DNA of 37,607 nucleotides from DATJHM01 sp035493895 (GCA_035493895.1 DATJHM010000081.1:1-37607); one strand, 5' to 3'. Positions 9,601 through 18,961 are shown, numbered from the stretch's first letter. Numbers and translations: made by a program. Notes: generated by a model not told the origin, from the letters alone.

Positions 9601-12600
9601 GATCTGTACGGCTCGACAATCTGGAAGGCTTCCCCTGCCCGCTGCACCATACGCGTGCGCAGAATCTCATGGCGACGTATCACCTCACCAAGGGCCGCCT
9701 CCAGCGCTGGATACTGCAATGGTCCACGCAACCGAACCGCAAACGCAATATTATAGAACGGATTCTCAGGATCTAATTGACATAAAAACCATAAACGCTG
9801 TTGAGCCGGAGAGAGCAAGAGCTGCTCCGGTCGTGTCTGGGGAACCAGTTCCGGCACCTGCTCCAGACCAGAGCCCTGCTTTCTGGCAAGCTCGATCTGC
9901 GCGGCCAGATGAGCAATCGTAGGAGCTTCCATGAATACACGCAGGGCCAGATCGCAGCCGAGATATTGCCGCACGCGTGCGAGAATATGCATCGCCAGAA
10001 GCGAATGGCCGCCGGACTCAAAGAAATTATCATGAATACCGATGTGTGGCACCTGCAACGCCTCGCACCAGATCCCACTCAGAATCTCCTCAATCGGCGT
10101 CTGAGCGAGCTGCGTGCTCCCCTGGTCCCCCATCTCGCCTTCAGGAAACGGCAACAGGCGTCGGTCCACCTTACCGTTTGGAGAAAGAGGGAAGGCATCC
10201 ATAGCGATGACGCGGGCGGGGAGCATATATTCGGGGAGCCTTCCACGTAACCAGCCTCGAACCTGTCTCTCATCCAGTTCAGCCCCGGTTTGCATCAGCA
10301 CATAAGCCACCAGCAGCTTATCGCCAGAGGAGCGCTCATGCACAATCACCACAGCATCGCGTACCTGATGATACGCTTGCAACGCCGCCTCTATTTCGCC
10401 CAGTTCGATACGGAAGCCGCGCACCTTCACCTGAAAATCGACGCGTCCCAGAAACTCAAGTGTCCCATCGGGCACAAAGCGCACAATATCGCCAGTCCGA
10501 TACAAACGCGCACCTGGTTCCGTACCAAACGGATGGGGCACATAGCGCTCGGCAGTCAATACCGGACGGCGCAGATAGCCACGTGAGAGGCCAGCACCGC
10601 CGACATAGAGCTCCCCATATGCGCCCACCGGGACCTGTTGCATCGCTTCGTCGAGCACATACATCTCCGTATTCGCAATCACGCGCCCGATCGAGACATT
10701 CGTCCCCACATCCTCCACGCTCCGCATCGGATAGCAACAGGTAAACACCGTATTCTCGGTCGGACCATAGCCGTTCAGCAGCGTACAGCGACCACCGGCC
10801 TGAGCCAGCACCCTTTTGACGTGCGCAACCGACAACACATCGCCCCCGGCCATGATCTGTCGTAACGAGAGGAGAGCCTCGAGATGATGATCAACTAACT
10901 GATGAAAAAGGCCCGCCGTAATCCAGGCCGTCGTCACGCCATACAGTTGAAACAAACGCGCCATCTCACTGAGCGACAGCGTCCCCGGAGGCGCAATCAC
11001 CAGACGCATACCATTCAACAGGCTACACCACATCTCCAGAGTAGAGGCATCGAAGGCGATCGGATTATACTGCACAAGCACCTCGTGCTCATCAAGGCGT
11101 GCATAAGTATTGCCTTTCACCAGCCGGGCCACATTCCCATGTGTGACACTGACGCCTTTGGGTAAACCCGTCGAGCCAGAGGTATAGAGCACATGCGCGA
11201 GGTTCGCCGGACAGGACAGATTCAACAGCGGCATGGCAGATAGTGCTTCAGAGTTTTCCAGCAGCGTCTCAAAATAGAGTACCTGCATAGGAAGCTGAGA
11301 AAGGCGCGTCTCAAAAGAACGTTGAGCGATCATCAGCGTCATCGCAGTATTCGCAAACATATAATCCAGGCGTTCGGCCGGATAGTGTGGCTCAATCGGC
11401 ACATAGCAGCCGCCCGCCTTGAGAATACCCAGGATCGCCATAATCTGCTCAGGTGAACGCTCGAAACACGTGCCCACCATCATCTCAGAGCCAACGCCCT
11501 GATTCCGCAAATGCCGTGCGATCAGGGAAGAAGAGCGATCCAGCTCTTCATAGCTCACCTGAACATCGCCACAGGTGAGAGCAATCGCATCTGGACGCAA
11601 TCTCGCCTGTTCCGCAAAAAGCTCATGGATACATAGCTCACGTGGATACTCCGCAGAGATCGCGCTCCACTGCTGAAGCTGCGCTTGCTCCTGTGCATGC
11701 AGCAGAGGTATCAGCGAGACAGACTCGGACGGACGAGCCAGCACATTCGCCAGCAACGTCTGAAAATTCTGCACCATGCGTCCAATCGTGGATGGAGCAA
11801 AAATATCCGTATTGTATTCCAGCTTACAGCGCAGCTCCTGATCCGTTTCCGTCACATCCAACGTGAGATCGAACTTCGCCGTCGCACTATGGTTCTCCAT
11901 CCATAACGCCTCCACGCTCCCCAGTTGTTCGACCGTACTACGAGCGCGCTGCAACACCAGAGCCACCTGGAACAGCGGGTTCATACTCGCCATACGCTCA
12001 ACGTGCAGCGCCTGAACCAGATACTCAAACGGCACATCCTGATGGCTATAGGCCTCAAGCGTCATCGTGCGGACGCGCCGCAGTAGCTCAATAAAGCTCG
12101 GGTGACCATCCAGATTACAGCGCAACACCAGCATAGTGACAAAGAAACCGAGCAGATCTTCCAGCTCCACCTCATGGCGATGCGCAGCCGGCGAGCCCAG
12201 CACAACATCCCGCTGGCCGCTATAGCGAGCAAGCAGGATACTAAAAGCGGCCAGAAGCGTCATAAAAAGCGTCACATCCTCCTGCTGACCCAGAGCCTTG
12301 AGAGCAGAAGTCACTTCAGGCGAAATCACAAAGCGCTCCACCGCCCCCTGAAAAGTCTGCATTGGGGGGCGTTGATGATCAGTCGGCAGATTCAATACCG
12401 TCGGAGCACCGGCAAGCTGAGCGCGCCAATACGCAAGCTCATGTTCGAGCTGTTGCCCTTGCAGACTCTGCCGCTGCCAGAGGGCATAATCGGCATAGTG
12501 CAACGCAAGCGCAGGCAACAGTTCAGCGTGTTGACCTGTAGGGAAGCGTTCGTAATGCGCATAGAGCGTAGACAGTTCGCGCAAAAAGAGTTGTTGAGAC

Positions 12601-15600
12601 CAACCATCAAAAACGATATGGTGAAAAACGAACGAGAGGGCATAATCAGCATCGTCCAAACGGAGCAAGAGCGTGCGAAACAATGGTCCTTGCTCCAGAA
12701 CGAAGGGACGCCGGGCCTCCTCGCGCAACAGCGTATGCAATTGCGCTTCGCGCTGCGCCTCAGGGCTGGTCGAGAGATCGACGCTCGACAGCGGAACCGC
12801 GCTATTCGCCATGACCACCTGCTCCGGCTCACCATCGAGAGAGGCAACAAACGTCGTGCGCAAAATCTCGTGGCGCAGGATCATATCCTGTAGAGCCGCC
12901 TCAAGCGCGGGAAGAGAAAGCAGATTGCGCAAACGAAACGCCAGAGGAATATTATAGAAGGGATTCGTCGGCTCAAGCTGATAGAAGAACCACAGGGATT
13001 GTTGCGAGAGAGATAAGGGTAGACGCGCTGGTCTGGTCTGTAGAGGCAGTAAAGCTCGCCCTCGCGCCTCAGCCGGTTCACCGCGCAAGCGCTCGATCGC
13101 AGTTGCTAACAAAGCAATCGTAGAGGTCGCAAAGAACGCGGACAAAGAAAGCTCTACCGCCAATTCGCGCCGAACACGAGCCAGGAAGCGCATCGCCGCC
13201 AGTGAATGGCCTCCCACTTCAAAGAAATGCGCATGGACACCCGGCTGTGCTCCGCCCAGAACCTCCTGCCAGAGCTTCGCCAGTTGTTGCTCGACAGTCG
13301 TTCGCGGAGCCTGAAATACGACGTCACGCGCACCATGCAATTCAGGATCGGGAAGCGCCCGACGATCAATCTTGCCATTGGGCAGCAAAGGCAGATGCGC
13401 AAGAAACACAAACGTCTGCGGGATCAGATGGGTCGATACCCGTTCACGCATCCAGGAACGCAGGGAACCAGCAGTCAGCCTGGCATTTTCGGCAAGCATC
13501 ACATAAGCAACGAGTTGGAGATCGCCATGCAGATCCTCACGTGCCAGCACCACCGCATCATGGACCGCCTCATGCTCTGTCAAAAGTGCGGCCACTTCAC
13601 CGGGCTCAACTCGATAGCCACGGATCTTTACCTGATCATCCAGGCGTCCCTGATACTCAAACAGACCGTCCGCCCGCATGCGCCCGCGATCGCCAGTACG
13701 ATAGAGACGTGAGCCCAAAGCCTGCGCGAACGGATCAGGCACAAAGCGTTCAGCCGTTAATGCTGCCCGACCAGCGTAGCCACGCGCAACACCGGGTCCC
13801 CCAATATAGATCTCCCCTGACACGCCAGCGGGCACAGGCTGCATCGCCTCATCCAGTATATACACCCGTTCCTCATGCAGAGGCAATCCCAGAGGAACAA
13901 GCCTGGAATCCAGATCTTGCAGATCGGGACGAATGCGCCACGCCAGACAGCCCACAGTCGCTTCCGTCGGACCATAGTGATTGTACACGGGAAGCTCCGG
14001 CGCAACGTCATGGATCGCCTGCACCAGTGACCAGCGTAAGGGCTCACCCCCAAAGATCAAGCCCCGAGCAGGCAAAAGCTCCGGTTCGACATCGCTGCTT
14101 GCCAGCGCCGCCCAGTGTGATGGTGTAATCTTCAGGACCTCAATCGCCTGCTCCTGTATATAGCCGCCCAATTGCTGGTGCTCACTGGCAACGTGCTGAC
14201 TTACCACATGCAAAACGCCACCAAGAGCAAGCGCAGGATAGACCATCGTCACGCCAAAGTCAGCCGCCAGCGACTGAAGTAGCGCCACCCGTACGCCAGT
14301 TTCCAGTTCCAGACGTATCGTCACCGCCTCGACGTACTGAAGCAATTGCCGATGCTCAACGACAACCCCTTTCGGCCGACCAGTCGAGCCCGAAGTATAA
14401 ATACAGTAGGCGATCTGGCGCGGATCAACTACAGGCAACGTTGGTACCGCTTGCGGTTCAAGCTCACGTTGGAGCACGACATCAAGCGCTTCCAACGACA
14501 CCGCATCGCGCAGAGGAGAAAGCTGTTCCAGGAGTTCTTGATCGGTCAGGACGAGGTCCAGTTGAGCATCACCGATAATATAGCGCTGGCGAGCAACAGG
14601 CATCTCTGGCTCAAGAACCACATAAGCGCCCCCGGCCTTGAGCACACCCAGCAGCGCAATCACCAGCAGAGCACGACGCTTCAGACAGATACCAACCAGA
14701 CGTTCCTGCACAAGCCCACGCGACAACAAAAAGTGCGCGACCTGTTGTGCACAGCGATCTACCTCTGCATACGTCAGCATCCCCTCCGCATCTACCAGAG
14801 CTATGGCGTCAGGCTGCTTCTGAACTTGCTCAGCGTAGAGATGGAGAAACGTTCTTTCGGGAACAGCGGGGACATCAGCCGAGAGAGTTGCGTGCGGACC
14901 CGACGTGCTCTCTTCGGGCACATCATCTTCAGTGGGTAGCACAGATTTCACACCCCAGAGGTGATAGACCGCAAAAGCGCCACCAAATAGAGCGACAATA
15001 CCAGTGAAAGCAAAAATAAGATCATAAGTGCTAAATGGTATTCCGAGTATATTACCCTGAAAATGTAAGAGCACCGTGCTTGCCAGAGAGCTCAAGATAG
15101 AGATCGAGAGGAGGGAGCTCAAACTCAGCGTAGAGGTAGCAGTTGCCGCAATGCGTCCCAGCATCTCCCTGGGTGCCGTACTCAAAACAATGGGTCCCAC
15201 AGCCACATTCACAGCTGCAACCAGCAAATCCGTCAGGAAGATACAGCCCAGCGCGACAGGAAGCCACGTCGTACGGGCAAAAATCACCATCACCAGACCG
15301 ACGCCCACCAGAGCGCCACTAAAAACACGCGTCACCCCCAGGCGCTGAGCGAAGAGAGCCGCCAATAATGCGCCAACAATACCGCCCACACCGGCTGCTG
15401 CGCCAACCAGACCATAAAGTTCCATAGGAGCCCGCAGATTGACCTGATAGAAGAAAATCCCTAACGAGTTCAAGGCTCCCTCAGGGACCACAGCCAGAAA
15501 AGCGCCCAGCAGCACCACCAGAAGCACCTTATTCTTGAGCATAAACGTCAGCCCTGCGACATACTCCTGGAAGAAATTCGGTGCCTGACCCTCTTCAACG

Positions 15601-16280
15601 CTCGAGGGAGATACTGGCGGGCGAATAGCTAAAATTGCCAGAAATGATAGCCCAAAAGAGATTGCATTCAGAAGAATCGCGGCCTGTGCGCCCAATCCCA
15701 TAAAGAGAGGCACAGCCAGCAGAGGTGCCACAATATAGGCGAAACCCGAAAGAGATTGCTCAAAGCCGGTCGCCCGAGCGCGATATTCGTCGGGAACAAT
15801 ATCACCGATCAGAGCAAAAGACGATGGATTGAAAAACTGGGCACATGCGCTCGTGAGAAACACCACAAGATAGATGACCGCAAGTTTTACCATCGCCGGA
15901 ATATCAGAAAACAGGGGAAACAGACCCGTAAAGGGCAAGAGCGCCGCGATTAATAATGCGCGCAATGCATCCATGCGCAACATCGTTATGCGCTTGACCC
16001 AGCGATCCACAAAAACGCCAGCCAGCGAGCCAAAGAGTAGCGTAGGGATAAGCGCCGCCAGCAATACCCCACTGAGCGCTAACGGAGCCCAGGGCTGACC
16101 TTTCGCAATCACCAGGATCACCCAGAGGCTCAGAGTCGAAGTAAAAACAACATCACCAATCGTCGAAATAGCATAGCCGCTAAAGAGCAAGGCATAGTTG
16201 CGATTGATAAAAAAAGGCACTTTTTGTGGCTTAGCAGGCTGCTGAGTTTCCTCAACAGCCTTTTGCGCTAATTCGTGCAT
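6624..16280 (-). CDS. MFS transporter fused to a trimodular NRPS (MFS-A-PCP-C-A-PCP-C-A-PCP)
   Basis: One uninterrupted frame of 3218 residues starts at an ATG preceded by GGAGGG ten bases away. Residues about 25-445 form an 11-12 helix MFS exporter of the EntS type, with loop motif GSLAGVFVDRWVKR. After a linker of about 30 residues come A1 (about 475-975), PCP1 (GGHS, Ser near 1026), C1 (HHIVFDG), A2, PCP2 (GGHS), C2 (HHLIFDG), A3 and PCP3 (GGHS). It then ends in an arginine-rich tail with no thioesterase, reductase or epimerase. By the GrsA alignment the A-domain codes read DFTKIGHVGK (Asp/Asn-like, uncertain), DALWMGGVFK (aliphatic, Val-like, low confidence) and DAWTIAAVCK (Phe, firm). 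Because module 1 lacks a C domain, it is a loading module. A 12-helix MFS would leave the NRPS in the cytosol, tethered to the membrane. Confidence 0.93.
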   Translation of the reverse strand: MHELAQKAVEETQQPAKPQKVPFFINRNYALLFSGYAISTIGDVVFTSTLSLWVILVIAKGQPWAPLALSGVLLAALIPTLLFGSLAGVFVDRWVKRITMLRMDALRALLIAALLPFTGLFPLFSDIPAMVKLAVIYLVVFLTSACAQFFNPSSFALIGDIVPDEYRARATGFEQSLSGFAYIVAPLLAVPLFMGLGAQAAILLNAISFGLSFLAILAIRPPVSPSSVEEGQAPNFFQEYVAGLTFMLKNKVLLVVLLGAFLAVVPEGALNSLGIFFYQVNLRAPMELYGLVGAAAGVGGIVGALLAALFAQRLGVTRVFSGALVGVGLVMVIFARTTWLPVALGCIFLTDLLVAAVNVAVGPIVLSTAPREMLGRIAATATSTLSLSSLLSISILSSLASTVLLHFQGNILGIPFSTYDLIFAFTGIVALFGGAFAVYHLWGVKSVLPTEDDVPEESTSGPHATLSADVPAVPERTFLHLYAEQVQKQPDAIALVDAEGMLTYAEVDRCAQQVAHFLLSRGLVQERLVGICLKRRALLVIALLGVLKAGGAYVVLEPEMPVARQRYIIGDAQLDLVLTDQELLEQLSPLRDAVSLEALDVVLQRELEPQAVPTLPVVDPRQIAYCIYTSGSTGRPKGVVVEHRQLLQYVEAVTIRLELETGVRVALLQSLAADFGVTMVYPALALGGVLHVVSQHVASEHQQLGGYIQEQAIEVLKITPSHWAALASSDVEPELLPARGLIFGGEPLRWSLVQAIHDVAPELPVYNHYGPTEATVGCLAWRIRPDLQDLDSRLVPLGLPLHEERVYILDEAMQPVPAGVSGEIYIGGPGVARGYAGRAALTAERFVPDPFAQALGSRLYRTGDRGRMRADGLFEYQGRLDDQVKIRGYRVEPGEVAALLTEHEAVHDAVVLAREDLHGDLQLVAYVMLAENARLTAGSLRSWMRERVSTHLIPQTFVFLAHLPLLPNGKIDRRALPDPELHGARDVVFQAPRTTVEQQLAKLWQEVLGGAQPGVHAHFFEVGGHSLAAMRFLARVRRELAVELSLSAFFATSTIALLATAIERLRGEPAEARGRALLPLQTRPARLPLSLSQQSLWFFYQLEPTNPFYNIPLAFRLRNLLSLPALEAALQDMILRHEILRTTFVASLDGEPEQVVMANSAVPLSSVDLSTSPEAQREAQLHTLLREEARRPFVLEQGPLFRTLLLRLDDADYALSFVFHHIVFDGWSQQLFLRELSTLYAHYERFPTGQHAELLPALALHYADYALWQRQSLQGQQLEHELAYWRAQLAGAPTVLNLPTDHQRPPMQTFQGAVERFVISPEVTSALKALGQQEDVTLFMTLLAAFSILLARYSGQRDVVLGSPAAHRHEVELEDLLGFFVTMLVLRCNLDGHPSFIELLRRVRTMTLEAYSHQDVPFEYLVQALHVERMASMNPLFQVALVLQRARSTVEQLGSVEALWMENHSATAKFDLTLDVTETDQELRCKLEYNTDIFAPSTIGRMVQNFQTLLANVLARPSESVSLIPLLHAQEQAQLQQWSAISAEYPRELCIHELFAEQARLRPDAIALTCGDVQVSYEELDRSSSLIARHLRNQGVGSEMMVGTCFERSPEQIMAILGILKAGGCYVPIEPHYPAERLDYMFANTAMTLMIAQRSFETRLSQLPMQVLYFETLLENSEALSAMPLLNLSCPANLAHVLYTSGSTGLPKGVSVTHGNVARLVKGNTYARLDEHEVLVQYNPIAFDASTLEMWCSLLNGMRLVIAPPGTLSLSEMARLFQLYGVTTAWITAGLFHQLVDHHLEALLSLRQIMAGGDVLSVAHVKRVLAQAGGRCTLLNGYGPTENTVFTCCYPMRSVEDVGTNVSIGRVIANTEMYVLDEAMQQVPVGAYGELYVGGAGLSRGYLRRPVLTAERYVPHPFGTEPGARLYRTGDIVRFVPDGTLEFLGRVDFQVKVRGFRIELGEIEAALQAYHQVRDAVVIVHERSSGDKLLVAYVLMQTGAELDERQVRGWLRGRLPEYMLPARVIAMDAFPLSPNGKVDRRLLPFPEGEMGDQGSTQLAQTPIEEILSGIWCEALQVPHIGIHDNFFESGGHSLLAMHILARVRQYLGCDLALRVFMEAPTIAHLAAQIELARKQGSGLEQVPELVPQTRPEQLLLSPAQQRLWFLCQLDPENPFYNIAFAVRLRGPLQYPALEAALGEVIRRHEILRTRMVQRAGEAFQIVEPYRSVKLLCTSLALEEGGSQEEALMAFARRERSRPFDLTASSLMRAQLLQLAEDEHALFFTFHHLIFDGWSQQQFLRELATLYQAFVQNEPSPLPELVVQYVDYALWQRKWLTDVVLEPQIRYWQELLRDVPTILELPTDHPRPPIQTFRGATLRYALPDELANSLRLLGRREGYTLFILFLSAFGLLLSRLSNQTQVLLGTAHANRRLIELESLLGFCVNTVLMRIDLRNEPSFAALLQGVRETVLQASTHQDVPFEKLVEALAPQRSLSHNPLFQVGFGFWSQRGERRDWGNIQVEPLYLENTTAKQDLMLDIIETPDGALLLQWDYNSDLFEGASIARWHASLVSLMQAACVNPAQTVTRLPLLPPEQLAALLRQGRGAALELPAMHGIHELIAHQAVLRPAAEALHFGERAWSYEQLQERVACLARRLHAVGVGPEVLVGVYMERSLELVVAILGVMSAGGAYVPLDVNHPQDRLAYMCQDAGVVLLLTQDRLKARVPVAEIPIIVLDSDGRAPDLPPIDMAESVLPVTHGEQPAYVIYTSGSTGRPKGVVVSHKGVCSLVGAQIQAFGSQQGRRVLQFASLSFDASVWEMVMALAQGGTLVLAEQLQLLPGPALQAILREQRINIVTLSPSVLAALPEEEYPDLQQIIVAGEACGAEVVARWGAGRAFFNAYGPTETTVCASVACCDVSGGKPSIGSAIANLELYVVDRHGELVPPGVPGELYIGGIALARGYLGRADLTAESFVPHPWSQEAGARLYRTKDQVRWRADGQLEYLGRLDQQVKIRGFRIELGEIESVLRQQEGVAECVVIMREDVPGEKQLVGYIVAQEGQTPVMSTLRERSKELLPEYMVPSVLVPLDALPITTSAKIDVRALPKPDLEEVRADREYVAPGAQFEHEIAAIWCDVLHLERVSIHDGFFDVGGHSLLLTRLQSRLVEKLKQDVMLVDLFQHTTISTQAAFFAQQHPVQPELQQAVERAAARQYVSRRRRS

Positions 16281-16787
16281 AATATATCCACCCTCCAAAT
16301 TGTGTCCAGACTGTTGGGCAACGATTTTGACTTTCGCATATTCCACATTTGTCGTTTCCAGGCAAAAAAAATACAGAGAGTAAAAAATGTATGTTTCATG
16401 CGCATGGAAAGGGACTCCCTCTGTAACGGGGTAGCAGACATTGTCTGGATACAGGATGAAATCGACACAACGGATTTCTTTCAGGGCAAAGGAAACAGAC
16501 ACAGAGGGAAGCAGAGAGGACAGGCTCCGCCACTCAATAGCTTTATCTATCGAGTAAAAAAGGCCGCTATGGATGCTGGCGGAGCGAGAGGCTACAACGA
16601 ACAGCAAATTGTGTGTACAAAAGGTAAGCAACCTCCAAAACTGCCTACCGTCATGCTCTAAATACAGGATATGCGGAAGCACCGCAAAGATCAATCTTCT
16701 TTGCGGTGAAAAAAAGGGGGGTATCAGGGTAGTCGCGCTACTCCCACATCTACCACTTTTCCCTCATAAATCTCATCCTGGTTGGAG
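16281..16787. other. Leader and intergenic region upstream of the MFS-NRPS gene
   Basis: About 500 bases separate the receiver gene from the NRPS start. The NRPS frame stays open back to 16694, but the upstream codons resemble no protein and the GGAGGG at 16291-16296 marks 16280 as the start. The region holds the hairpin at 16680-16708 and is otherwise featureless to the eye. It could contain the main promoter for the biosynthetic genes or serve as a long leader. Confidence 0.5.
16680..16708. promoter_or_regulatory. Perfect 11-bp hairpin in the NRPS leader
   Basis: CACCGCAAAGA and TCTTTGCGGTG pair perfectly around a 7-base loop. On the minus strand the T-run comes before the stem, not after it, so it is not a normal terminator for the receiver gene. 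On the plus strand an A-run follows. It may be a regulatory or protective structure in the leader of the NRPS transcript. Confidence 0.4.
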
Positions 16788-17234
16788 TTAAGTAATCTTG
16801 AGTACGGTCTTCTCGAACAGGCAACGCACAATCCACTCCCCAAGAAAGGGATCAACAAGAAATCCGTCCTGCCGAGGATCAAGCAAAATACGCAACATCT
16901 CTGCTGAAATCTCTTTTGAAAAGTAGCCGCGTGCACCATGCTCATAAGCAAGCCTCATCAGCGCCAGATCAGGCTTCACAGCGAGCACAGCAAAGCGACG
17001 TTCGGGCAAAAGCGCCATATCTGAAATCATCGTCTGGCTCACAACCAGAAAATCCAGATCCCCATCGAGCGCAAGCTGAACATAAAGATCTTCCTGACAG
17101 CGAACCTCAGCAACCTCAGAGACGCGAGGGTCGGCGCGGAAGATCGTCTTTAAGCCAGCACACAAAATATCCTGAGTGGTTGCAATTAAGACTTTTTGTC
17201 CCACTTTTTTTCGCACTTCTGTCTCACAATCCAA
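16788..17234 (-). CDS. Stand-alone degenerate receiver (pseudo-receiver) protein
   Basis: The 148-residue protein follows the NarL-type receiver fold: KVLIATTQDILCAGLKTIF at the N-terminus, the central strand LDFLVVSQ, and LMRLAYEHGARGYFSKEIS with the conserved lysine. The phospho-acceptor aspartate expected after the central strand is replaced (FLVVSQ), and no helix-turn-helix follows. It may be a phosphorylation-independent regulator or a partner-binding protein. A TTG at 17234 after AAGAGA is the likely start, with an internal GTG as an alternative. It lies between the ABC permease and the NRPS on the same strand, so a role in controlling the cluster is plausible but unproven. A truncated former LuxR-type regulator is the alternative. 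Confidence 0.6.
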   Translation of the reverse strand: MDCETEVRKKVGQKVLIATTQDILCAGLKTIFRADPRVSEVAEVRCQEDLYVQLALDGDLDFLVVSQTMISDMALLPERRFAVLAVKPDLALMRLAYEHGARGYFSKEISAEMLRILLDPRQDGFLVDPFLGEWIVRCLFEKTVLKIT

Positions 17235-17326
17235 TCATCTCTTAAAAAGGCAGGTAAAGGATAAGCCGAGAGATTTTCCCGTTGCAACAAGTTTGGAAGC
17301 AAGAGAAAATCTCTCAGAGGAGCCAG

Positions 17327-18937
17327 TCACACGTGCATCTGCAATTTTCGGCCATAGACCGCAAGGACAAGCAGTACCAGCGTCGCGACGCCAAAGACAT
17401 AGGGAACACCCAGAGTGAGAGAAGAGCGTGTCACCCCCATAAAGTCCAGAACGGGCATCTGATTAATAGCCCCGATATACCAGATGAGCACATAGAGTAG
17501 TTCAAACAAACGTCTGCCCGAAGTCCAGACGCCCGCAGCAAGCGCAAGCGCAGGAATGAAGAGTGAGCCCAGGAGCACCGCCACAAGAGCAGGCATGTCG
17601 CCAACGAACAGATCGCGCAACAGCATACCACTGGCCGTGAGAAGCGCCACAGCGACAGCCGCGATATAGAGTACAGGAAGCTGGCGCAGCAGAACGCGAG
17701 GAGTCGAAAACACCAGTTGCTGCATATGATCGCGCTTCTCGCGGTTCCCCAATGACGACCAGATCGGCAAAGGCCAGATCCAGGCAATCGGCAGGAAAAA
17801 AGCGCGCGCGATATCAAAAGGCAAGAACAGACAGAGGATAATCCACAACAACGCCCCGAGATACCACCATGGAGGCACATCTCTACTGAACAAGCGCAGT
17901 TCGCCGAGCAGGACAGTGCCCCACGAAACAAGGCCCGTGCGAGCACGAGCGGGCAAAGGGGTCAGATGAGATGGCAGAGAAGTGGAGACTTCCTCCTGCA
18001 AGAGTGGCTCCTTTCCAGATTGCTTCACACGCGCCTTCCCTATTTTCACCGTATCAAAACGGGTAAAGAAGAGCGAGGCAAGCAGCACGATCGCCGCCGC
18101 AATCGCCAGCCAGATCAGGCGCGCACTGATAATACTCCAGGGCCAGGTATTACCAGCCCATACAAACGTGTGAGGAGCCTGCGTCGTCGGCGTTATGCCC
18201 ACATTCAACGTACTATCAAGATGAGGAAAAGCAGCCTGAAACGCCTCACGCATCTTTTGCACGCTATACGATACACCCAGCATATCAAAGAGTGGATTGA
18301 CCGCCGCCGTCTGATCATCGCCGAAAGAGAGAAACATTATCAAAAAGTAGAAAATCACGTAGATCACGCTACCGATAGCTCCACGCAGCCACTTTACGCA
18401 CTCAAACAGGACCGCCAGCGCCGCCACAACCGCAAGCGCAGGCAGCAGCATCACCACAAATGGGCTGACTAACTGCCATACATCCAGCGTCATGCTCTCG
18501 CCCCGCAGCAACTGCATCACCGCAGTCGCGACGATCAGCACAAGCACCATCGAAGTCAGAACTGCCAGATTGCTCAAGGCCTTGCCGATAATATAGGACA
18601 ACTTGCGCAGGGGAGTTGCGGCAATAATCTGTCCAACGCCCGTCTGCACATCGCGCCCAATCGTATCACGTACCAGGAAAAAGCCAGCCAGCGTCAGTAT
18701 GACAGCCGCCCAGAGCGAGACCTGCGTGGCGACCCAGGCCGAATTATAGAGGCCGCGATACCAGAGTGCGGCCTCATCGTTTCCGAACCTGAGCGTTGAG
18801 TAACCGGAGGCAACAGCCGGAATGGACGCATAGCCAGCAAAGATCGTCAAAGCCAGGATAATCAGAAAAGAGGAACGACGCACCCGCTCCCGGTAATCAG
18901 CAAGCGCAAGATGATAGATTGCGCGTATCATGCTCAT
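17327..18937 (-). CDS. ABC-2 type transporter permease
   Basis: The protein of about 536 residues has two halves of several hydrophobic helices each, in the pattern of ABC-2 permeases. The cytoplasmic signature DTIGRDVQTGVGQIIAATPLR follows the second helix, and a charged linker near the middle separates the halves. The frame extends upstream to a TTG at 18958, but GGAGGAGGG lies inside that extension and points to the ATG at 18937. It starts 24 bases after the ATPase stop, so the two form one operon and one exporter. Export of the cluster product or self-resistance is likely. This would be a second exporter beside the MFS part of the NRPS. Confidence 0.88.
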   Translation of the reverse strand: MSMIRAIYHLALADYRERVRRSSFLIILALTIFAGYASIPAVASGYSTLRFGNDEAALWYRGLYNSAWVATQVSLWAAVILTLAGFFLVRDTIGRDVQTGVGQIIAATPLRKLSYIIGKALSNLAVLTSMVLVLIVATAVMQLLRGESMTLDVWQLVSPFVVMLLPALAVVAALAVLFECVKWLRGAIGSVIYVIFYFLIMFLSFGDDQTAAVNPLFDMLGVSYSVQKMREAFQAAFPHLDSTLNVGITPTTQAPHTFVWAGNTWPWSIISARLIWLAIAAAIVLLASLFFTRFDTVKIGKARVKQSGKEPLLQEEVSTSLPSHLTPLPARARTGLVSWGTVLLGELRLFSRDVPPWWYLGALLWIILCLFLPFDIARAFFLPIAWIWPLPIWSSLGNREKRDHMQQLVFSTPRVLLRQLPVLYIAAVAVALLTASGMLLRDLFVGDMPALVAVLLGSLFIPALALAAGVWTSGRRLFELLYVLIWYIGAINQMPVLDFMGVTRSSLTLGVPYVFGVATLVLLVLAVYGRKLQMHV

Positions 18938-18961
18938 AAAGCTTCCCTCCTCCAACAACTA

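Noticed and set aside
12102..14128. Long plus-strand open frames opposite the NRPS (12102-12893 and 13202-14128)
   Set aside because: They are antisense to conserved NRPS domains, have no family resemblance and no convincing ribosome-binding sites.
16609..16620. TTGTGTGTACAA as a third MarR operator upstream of the NRPS
   Set aside because: It is 12 rather than 13 bases long, has only four-base arms, and has no second copy beside it.
16281..16694. N-terminal extension of the MFS-NRPS frame by 138 codons
   Set aside because: The extra codons resemble no protein, and GGAGGG sits ten bases before the ATG at 16280, where MFS homology starts.
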